Positions 59,240 through 64,000 of a DNA stretch of 64,000 nucleotides are shown here, piece by piece (within the stretch, counting starts at the first letter, position 1; each line of letters opens with the position of its first letter). Both the position numbers and the translations under genes were made by a program. The notes beneath the pieces are model-generated. The model saw nothing but the letters and a program-made list of their open reading frames with translations, did no database searches and was not told the origin of the DNA. This DNA comes from Nitrosotalea sp. (GTDB lineage Archaea; Thermoproteota; Nitrososphaeria; Nitrososphaerales; Nitrosopumilaceae), in the NCBI GenBank assembly GCA_025451075.1, contig JANWLA010000025.1, forward strand, positions 17,193 through 81,192. The letters run 5' to 3'.

Positions 59240-59860
59240 ATGAAGACACTGCTTGTAAAATATACTCCAAGAGAAGAGATGTCTAACAGCAAAAAATTGT
59301 TGGATATTTTTCGAAACGAAATAAAAAATTCTGAGGTCGAAGTCCTCGATCTCTGCATTGATGTTCCAGACATGTTCGATGTTGAGAACATGAGTGCATA
59401 CATACACCGAAATTATCTAAAAGAAGAAATTTCTGATGCGCAAAAAAAAGTTTTGGCAAAAATGGATCGTATGACTAGACAAATAAAATCTGCAGATATT
59501 GTTGTAATGGCTTTTCCAATGCACAACTTTTCAACACCTGCACCAGTAAAGGCCTGGTTTGATTCTGTAATGCTAAAGGGTCAGACATGGGATGCTGCTG
59601 ACGGAAAATATCTTGGCTTAATGAGTGGTAAAAAAGCACTTGTGATTGTCTCATCTGGTGGTCTTTACACAAAAGAGCCCATGATACACTGGGAGCATGC
59701 CTTGTCACTTGCAAAGGTGGAATTCCAATTCATGGGGTTCTCAGATGTGCGTGGAATCCTAAACGGAGGCATGAATGCAGGGGATGAAATCCAGTCTGAA
59801 AACCTTCTCAACTCTCTTGAGGATGTGAAGAAAATAGCAAAAGAGTGGTACGGAAACTAG
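59240..59860 (+). CDS. FMN-dependent NADH-azoreductase-like oxidoreductase
   Basis: 206 residues, flavodoxin-like fold. The start MKTLLVKYTPREEMSNSKKLL gives the phosphate loop region. ADIVVMAFPMHNFSTPAPVKAWFDSVM (~93-119) is the AzoR/NQO-family FMN-binding segment (the P-M-x-N/Y-x-x-x-P pattern). VIVSSGGLY follows. Likely reduces quinones or azo compounds with NAD(P)H using FMN in the cytosol. Confidence 0.9.
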   Translation: MKTLLVKYTPREEMSNSKKLLDIFRNEIKNSEVEVLDLCIDVPDMFDVENMSAYIHRNYLKEEISDAQKKVLAKMDRMTRQIKSADIVVMAFPMHNFSTPAPVKAWFDSVMLKGQTWDAADGKYLGLMSGKKALVIVSSGGLYTKEPMIHWEHALSLAKVEFQFMGFSDVRGILNGGMNAGDEIQSENLLNSLEDVKKIAKEWYGN

Positions 59861-59863
59861 GCT

Positions 59864-60061
59864 TTACCCAAACCAGGGAAAGTTTTCCTTGTCTGCCTGT
59901 TTTGGAAACTCTTCAATTATTGCCTGTGCCACTTCGGTGTGGTTGTATGTCACATGCCTCAAAAATTTCTTTGAGTCTTCGTCAGTAGGCAAGGTTTCAT
60001 TTAGTTCTCTGATTATCTCCTTGCATTCTCTGCATGGGTTAAACTCTATGTAGAATTTCAA
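59864..60061 (-). CDS. Small protein with CxxC, 65 residues
   Basis: MKFYIEFNPCRECKEIIREL: a strand ending in a CxxC at ~10-13 followed by helices, and a C-terminal FPWFG. The pattern resembles the N-terminal half of thioredoxin-like or ferredoxin-type small proteins. No second cysteine pair is seen. Convergent with the AzoR-like gene, four bases from its stop. Confidence 0.65.
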   Translation of the reverse strand: MKFYIEFNPCRECKEIIRELNETLPTDEDSKKFLRHVTYNHTEVAQAIIEEFPKQADKENFPWFG

Positions 60062-60176
60062 ATTATTTGCACACTCGGTATATGTTGGAACCTGCTCTTA
60101 TTACTTGACTATGGATTACAAAACTTGGTCACACCACGTGATCGGCCCTGACCTTGTGCACTTGAAAGGCGCGATT

Positions 60177-60185
60177 ATTATTTAT
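60177..60185 (+). promoter_or_regulatory. TATA-like box for FMN reductase gene
   Basis: attatttat lies 23-31 bases before the ATG at 60208, suiting a leaderless mRNA. Confidence 0.5.
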
Positions 60186-60207
60186 CCTCCCAAAGCGGAT
60201 TATCTGT

Positions 60208-60789
60208 ATGGCATTTCGAGTACTAGGTATAGGTTCCAGTCTTCGTGATAATGCATCTAGCACAAACTCGTTGTCCATTACACTTGATTTTGCAAGAAAA
60301 TATGGGGCAGAGACTCGACTGTTAGATCTTAAACAGACCCCCTTGCCATTGTATGACTCATCTGAGAACAAATCAAATCCTAATATCAAAAAAACACAAG
60401 ATGATGTATCTTGGGCAGATGCATTGATTCTTTCTACCCCTGACTATCACGGTTCAATGTCTGGTGTAATGAAAAACTTTCTTGATTATTTCTGGGCAGA
60501 GTTTGCAGGAAAAACTTTTGGATACATCTGTGCGTCTCATGAAAAAGGTTTGACTGCAATGGATCAAATGAGAACTGCAGTAAGACAATGCTATGGGTGG
60601 AGTATGCCATACGGAATTTCTGTAAGTGACCGCGAAGATTTTACAGATGGAAAAATAAATCCAAAACTAGAATCAAGATTGGATATGCTTGCAAGAGATC
60701 TAGTTGTCTATGGGAATATCTTGCGTCAACAGTTTGTAAAAGACTTGAGCGATTCTTCCAATACATTTGCCTCACGGTATAGAAAATAA
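60208..60789 (+). CDS. NAD(P)H-dependent FMN reductase-like protein
   Basis: 193 residues, flavodoxin-like. RVLGIGSSLRDNASSTNSL (~4-22) is the phosphate loop of the SsuE/ArsH-type FMN reductase family. ADALILSTPDYHGSMSGVMKNFLDY (~72-96) contains the TPxYxGxxxGxxKNxxD flavin signature. SHEKGLTAMDQMR follows. A cytosolic oxidoreductase providing reduced FMN or reducing quinones. Unusual to find two different flavodoxin-fold reductases next to an NDH-2. Confidence 0.92.
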   Translation: MAFRVLGIGSSLRDNASSTNSLSITLDFARKYGAETRLLDLKQTPLPLYDSSENKSNPNIKKTQDDVSWADALILSTPDYHGSMSGVMKNFLDYFWAEFAGKTFGYICASHEKGLTAMDQMRTAVRQCYGWSMPYGISVSDREDFTDGKINPKLESRLDMLARDLVVYGNILRQQFVKDLSDSSNTFASRYRK

Positions 60790-60824
60790 CTTCAAAATAC
60801 TTCGGAACTCTAACACTTGCGTAT

Positions 60825-61253
60825 CTATTTTACAATCAAAACTGGACACTGTGAATGCTGAGACACACCGCTTGCAACACTTCCAAGTAACAATTTCTTG
60901 AAACCTCCAAAACCCCGTGAACCCATTATTATTAGGTCCACATTGTGAGACTCGGCATATGAGACCAATGAATCTGTGATTGACCTTACCTCTAATACGT
61001 CAGTTTTGTATTCTATCTTTGATTCTTTTAATCTGGACTCTAGATTTGATATTGATTTTTGTGCATCTTCTTTTAATAATTTCATAGTCTCAATGTATGC
61101 AGTTCCAAAATACGGATCTGTTGGAACCTGTATTGTAACACATGTCACAACGCTGATACTAGAGTTGCACTTTTCTGCAAGATAAACTGCATATTCAAAT
61201 GCATGATTTGCAGATCCTGATTTGTCATATGGCACCATAATGTGCTTTATCAT
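60825..61253 (-). CDS. Universal stress protein (UspA family)
   Basis: 142 residues: KHIMVPYDKSGSANHAFEYA at the start, the ATP-binding loop GSRGFGGFKKLLLGSVASGVSQH (G-2x-G-9x-G-S form, ~108-130) and PVLIVK at the end. It should bind ATP and dimerise. Monocistronic in front of a divergent gene. Confidence 0.93.
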   Translation of the reverse strand: MIKHIMVPYDKSGSANHAFEYAVYLAEKCNSSISVVTCVTIQVPTDPYFGTAYIETMKLLKEDAQKSISNLESRLKESKIEYKTDVLEVRSITDSLVSYAESHNVDLIIMGSRGFGGFKKLLLGSVASGVSQHSQCPVLIVK

Positions 61254-61326
61254 GTGTTTACTTGCTTATTATGCGATTTAAACAATTTTGTAATTTTCTA
61301 TTTTGGCTGAAATTATATCCTATAGT

Positions 61327-61370
61327 AAAATTATGCCACCATTTGTCACTGGCACAAGCATAATTTTTTA
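61327..61370 (+). repeat. 10-bp inverted repeat followed by T tract in a divergent gap
   Basis: aaaattatgc and gcataatttt pair perfectly across 21 bases and are followed by a run of T. The inner bases tgcca/tggca are also complementary. This looks like an intrinsic terminator yet no annotated gene ends there; the flanking genes diverge. It may end a small unannotated RNA or bind a regulator. Confidence 0.45.
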
Positions 61371-61466
61371 AAATATGGAAATCACGCCTCAAAAACAATA
61401 CATCACAAAACCAGTCCTTTACCTCCAATTCTTAAGATTTATTAGAATATTACTTGAAGCATCATT

Positions 61467-61772
61467 ATGTTATTTGGAGTATTTGCGGTGCACAGTCCTG
61501 ATCTGTGTCCAATGAATAACAAAAACAGCAAAAAGATATTCCTAGAGATCCAAGCAAAGATGAAGGCAACACAAAAAAAATTCCATATTACAAAAGTATT
61601 GGGATTTTACATGTCAGTTCTTGAACATGAATGGATAATAATCTTGGATGCAAAAAGCGCACACGATATAGAACAGATGTGCATCTATGTGGGAATATCA
61701 ACCACAAGTACAGTAAAGATTGTTCCAATAAATGATATACAAAAGGTAATGAACAGCATAAAATCAATCTGA
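61467..61772 (+). CDS. Hypothetical ferredoxin-like-fold protein, 101 residues
   Basis: MLFGVFAVHSPDLCPMNN starts with a strand, then helices and strands (KVLGFYMSVLEHEWIIILDA, VKIVPINDIQKVM) in a compact alpha/beta fold reminiscent of DUF3303/DUF4242-like dimeric barrels. A single cysteine sits at ~14. Function unknown. Convergent with the roadblock-like gene. Confidence 0.7.
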   Translation: MLFGVFAVHSPDLCPMNNKNSKKIFLEIQAKMKATQKKFHITKVLGFYMSVLEHEWIIILDAKSAHDIEQMCIYVGISTTSTVKIVPINDIQKVMNSIKSI

Positions 61773-61785
61773 CGCTTGAAAAAAT

Positions 61786-62166
61786 CTAAAGTTTTTTGGA
61801 ATCGTTTATCTCGTATGCTATCTTTGTTGCAAATGCAATTGGGCTGATCTTCTTTGTGCTTGTAATGATGATTATGTTCTTGTTGTATGGAAAACTAAAC
61901 ATGATAAAATCATCCTTGTCTGAATGGTGATATCTAATTGGTCCATAGAGATCATCAAATTTTGCTCCCATCGAAATGTCAAACATGCATTCCATATAGC
62001 GAATATCATTCCATTTTTCTAAACTTGGTTGAACAACTCCTCTGTGGGCCATGCTGTGAAGCAACTTTCCTTTTGCATCTAGTACGGCAACAGAGCGTAT
62101 GTTTCTGTCGATATCTAGTATGGATTTGCAGAATTGGTCCAGTTTTACAGTCCTTGCTATGACCAT
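61786..62166 (-). CDS. Roadblock/LC7-like (DUF6659-type) protein
   Basis: 126 residues: LDQFCKSILDIDRNIRSVAVLDAKGKLLHS, a central helix, DLYGPIRYHHSDKDDFIMFSFPY and IIIITSTKK, then a C-terminal helix. It follows the same alpha-beta-beta-alpha-beta-beta-beta-alpha order as the genes at 42595 (which shares the FGP(V/I)(K/R)Y phrase), 45398 and 47386. Likely cytosolic and dimeric; function unknown. Confidence 0.75.
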   Translation of the reverse strand: MVIARTVKLDQFCKSILDIDRNIRSVAVLDAKGKLLHSMAHRGVVQPSLEKWNDIRYMECMFDISMGAKFDDLYGPIRYHHSDKDDFIMFSFPYNKNIIIITSTKKISPIAFATKIAYEINDSKKL

Positions 62167-62224
62167 GTGTCATCTACGACATGGCTCTAATAAAAAGTAC
62201 TGATCACTTGGATACGAACATGTA

Positions 62225-63412
62225 CTATTTTCTATAAAACTTTTTTAATGCTCTAGTTATGTTTTGCTGGAGTTTCTTGTCTCCCACATTTGATATTATA
62301 TTGTTATGGCGCAATTGTTTCCTTGGTGTGGTATTTGCAACTGCTATTGCTGCAGCATAAAGTATCTCGGTATTTATTTTAGATATTTTATGGTCCAAGA
62401 TTGCCCTCATGAGATATGGAAAGACCAAGGCATTGTTTACTCTGTTATGAAACTGATAACTTCCAGTGGCAACAATTCTGGCACCTGCTTTTTTTGCAGT
62501 GATGGGATTTATCTCAGGCTCTGGATTGGTGAGGGCAAAAACTATGGAATCCTTTTTCATTTTTTTAATCATCTCCTCTGTAACAAGATTGCTGATTCCA
62601 GAAACTCCGATGAATACATCTGCGTTTTCCATTACATCTTCAAGTGAGCCTTTTTCTTTTCTTGGATTGGTATGTGCGGCAATTTCATTTTTGTACGGAT
62701 TCATGTTTTTACTTCTTCCCTTGTAAATTGCGCCTGTTGAATCAACTACAATCACATTTTTGCATCCTGCAAACCTGAGCAAGTCCGTGATACCTACTCC
62801 GGCAGAGCCTGCTCCGGCTACAATGACTTTGATTGATTGCAGTGATTTTTTAACAAGTTTTAGTGCGTTGAGCAGGGCTGCAAGGGCCACTACTGATGTA
62901 CCGTGTCGGTCATCATGAAATACTGGAATTGATATAATTTTTTGTAATTCTTTTGATATGTCCAAAACTTTGGGCGATTCAATGTCTTCTAAATTGATTG
63001 CACCAAATACTGGCTCTATTGCAACTATGGTTTCAATTATTTTTCTTTTATCTGTTGTACCAAGACATATTGGAAATGCAGTGATTCCAGAATATTGTTT
63101 GTACAAAATTGCTTTTCCTTCCATTACTGGCATTGCAGCGTATGGACCAATGTTGCCAAGCCCTAGTATTCTTGTTCCGTCAGTTACGATTGCAACATTA
63201 TTTATTTTTGATGTTAAAATAAATTTTTTTTCTGGATGTTCAAATATTTCTTTTGATACTGCTGCAACACCTGGTGTGTATATTAGCTGAATTTCCTTGA
63301 TGCTGAGTTTGCGTGATTTTTGTCCTAGCAGTATTTTTCCCTTTAAATCCTCGTGTAATTTGATTGATTTTTTGGCAATGTCTTGTGATGATGTCATGGT
63401 ATTATTACTCAA
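62225..63412 (-). CDS. NAD(P)-dependent malic enzyme
   Basis: 395 residues. LIYTPGVAAVSKEI (~44-57), TDGTRILGLGNIGPYAAMPVMEGK (~78-101, substrate and metal residues), VFHDDRHGTSVVALAALLNAL (~165-185), the dinucleotide motif GAGSAGVGI (~205) and ALTNPEPEINP are all malic-enzyme signatures. It lacks the C-terminal phosphotransacetylase domain of bacterial long forms. It oxidatively decarboxylates malate to pyruvate in the cytosol, linking the reverse-type carbon flow of autotrophs to pyruvate. The start may be the second ATG at 63400. Confidence 0.93.
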   Translation of the reverse strand: MSNNTMTSSQDIAKKSIKLHEDLKGKILLGQKSRKLSIKEIQLIYTPGVAAVSKEIFEHPEKKFILTSKINNVAIVTDGTRILGLGNIGPYAAMPVMEGKAILYKQYSGITAFPICLGTTDKRKIIETIVAIEPVFGAINLEDIESPKVLDISKELQKIISIPVFHDDRHGTSVVALAALLNALKLVKKSLQSIKVIVAGAGSAGVGITDLLRFAGCKNVIVVDSTGAIYKGRSKNMNPYKNEIAAHTNPRKEKGSLEDVMENADVFIGVSGISNLVTEEMIKKMKKDSIVFALTNPEPEINPITAKKAGARIVATGSYQFHNRVNNALVFPYLMRAILDHKISKINTEILYAAAIAVANTTPRKQLRHNNIISNVGDKKLQQNITRALKKFYRK

Positions 63413-63528
63413 ATTATCTTACTATTAAAAATTCAAAATAAATTGGGACGCCTTTGGAAAAAAGAGCGCATGGAACAAAAATTAACAAGTTTAGAAAAAG
63501 GATAAGACCTTTTGCAGGTCCGATTATT

Positions 63529-63588
63529 TTATTTCTTCTTTGCTTTTGCTTTTGCTTTTGCTTTTGGTTTTGCTTTGGCTTTTGCCAT
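63529..63588 (-). CDS. Possible 19-residue Lys/Ala peptide
   Basis: A frame MAKAKAKPKAKAK... ending KKK is built on a six-base aaagca repeat, resembling the lysine-alanine tails of histone H1. A weak TATA-like cttaata sits ~28 bases upstream on this strand. It may be a genuine micro-peptide or just a simple repeat. Confidence 0.35.
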   Translation of the reverse strand: MAKAKAKPKAKAKAKAKKK

Positions 63589-63715
63589 GAATAATTGCCT
63601 CTGCTATCCGTATTAAGCATAATGAAATGAGCGAATGATCGAAAAAGAGTCAAATTTTTGACATCAAAAACAAATTTCGAGCATTTTTATTGAGTGTCAT
63701 ATGTTTTACGATCAG

Positions 63716-63724
63716 AAGGAGGTG
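63716..63724 (+). promoter_or_regulatory. Strong Shine-Dalgarno for the TRAM gene
   Basis: aaggaggtg ends 5 bases before the ATG at 63730. It is an unusually complete ribosome-binding site in a window where many genes seem leaderless, implying a leadered, highly translated mRNA. Confidence 0.6.
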
Positions 63725-63729
63725 CGACG

Positions 63730-64000
63730 ATGAGTTACAACGATAGAGGAAGCGGAGGTTACGGCGGACGATCAGGCGGAGGTTACGGCGGCGGCGGTCG
63801 AAGATTCGGCGGTGGCGGCGGCGGTAGAAGTTTTGATAACAGCCCAAAACCAGTAGAAACCGGAAAGGAATATGACGTTTCCATTACTGAAATCAGTAGA
63901 AAAGGCGACGGTATTGCAAGAGTAGAAGGCTTTGTAATATTTGTTAAAGACGGCAAAGCTGGCCAGAATGCAAAGGTAAGAATTACCCAAGTAGGCCAGA
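63730..64000 (+). CDS. TRAM-domain RNA-binding protein with RGG-like N-terminus (3' partial)
   Basis: The window ends within the gene; 90 residues are visible. The first ~35 are Gly/Arg/Tyr-rich (YNDRGSGGYGGRSGGGYGG), like an RGG-type RNA-binding tail. From ~43 comes a TRAM domain: GKEYDVSITEISRKGDGIARVEGFVIFVKDGKAGQ and VRITQVGQ, the usual pattern of archaeal stand-alone TRAM proteins, which act as RNA chaperones similar to cold-shock proteins. Expected to be abundant, given the Shine-Dalgarno. Confidence 0.92.
   Translation, partial: MSYNDRGSGGYGGRSGGGYGGGGRRFGGGGGGRSFDNSPKPVETGKEYDVSITEISRKGDGIARVEGFVIFVKDGKAGQNAKVRITQVGQ

Noticed and set aside
63414-63653. 79-residue minus-strand frame between malic enzyme and TRAM gene
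   Set aside because: It has a Gln/Lys repeat from simple sequence and no coding character; the shorter Lys/Ala frame is more credible though uncertain.

Overview
The window reads as a piece of a low-GC (by eye), gene-dense archaeal chromosome, most likely an ammonia-oxidising thaumarchaeon (Nitrososphaerota; the Nitrosopumilus/Nitrosotalea side). The evidence is indirect. Many transcripts look leaderless, with a TATA-like box about 25-30 bases before the start codon. There is a Cdc48-type double-psi barrel domain, many small CxxC proteins, PEF-CTERM-like tails, TRAM and AN1-like proteins, and families I know mainly from thaumarchaea. No rRNA, tRNA, CRISPR array or insertion sequence was recognised. 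Reading was by eye without database searches, so family names rest on motif recognition.

Layout. 1-2562: a winged-helix/nucleotidyltransferase-like gene pair and an orphan Cdc48 N-domain protein. 2559-8881: a same-strand run of six exported or membrane-anchored proteins, most sharing nearly the same first codons. 8955-10904: VOC and DUF1801 enzymes, then a string of very small genes including a 32-residue zinc ribbon. 11035-14641: a broken dprA and two Cas4/RecB-like nucleases. 15096-16820: a DUF5131 (three-Cys-motif) and tcmP cassette. 17170-21424: a signalling operon (receiver, membrane metalloprotease, two histidine kinases) closed by a 13-bp hairpin. 21522-30000: MFS exporter, DUF72, another receiver, small proteins, an 11-residue-repeat exported protein and a DUF7482-like exported protein.

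30042-32719: a coiled-coil / SPFH / zinc-ribbon operon resembling the Bacillus ydjFGHI membrane-stress set. 32861-35949: exported proteins, including a protease-like/repeat/DUF192 fusion. 35966-37356: a second receiver plus membrane metalloprotease pair. 37557-40821: J-domain protein, small exported protein, triple-PAS kinase. 40862-48598: mostly small genes, a His-rich anchored protein, an exported dienelactone hydrolase, a kinase with a DUF4242 sensor, a TPR protein and several roadblock-like (DUF6659-type) proteins. 48601-55730: membrane glycosyltransferase, aldo-keto reductase, zinc alcohol dehydrogenase, DUF333 protein, a ribbon-helix-helix-like microprotein and a five-Fn3 surface protein. 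55930-64000: zinc-finger proteins, receiver, NDH-2, two flavodoxin-fold reductases, UspA, malic enzyme and the start of a TRAM protein.

The dominant theme is sensing at the cell surface. There are four histidine kinases, four single-domain receivers and four roadblock-like proteins but almost no classical DNA-binding response regulators. Around them lie many exported proteins that share small cysteine modules. The best candidate for an undescribed system is the twice-occurring coupling of a receiver domain to a membrane-anchored metzincin-like protease.
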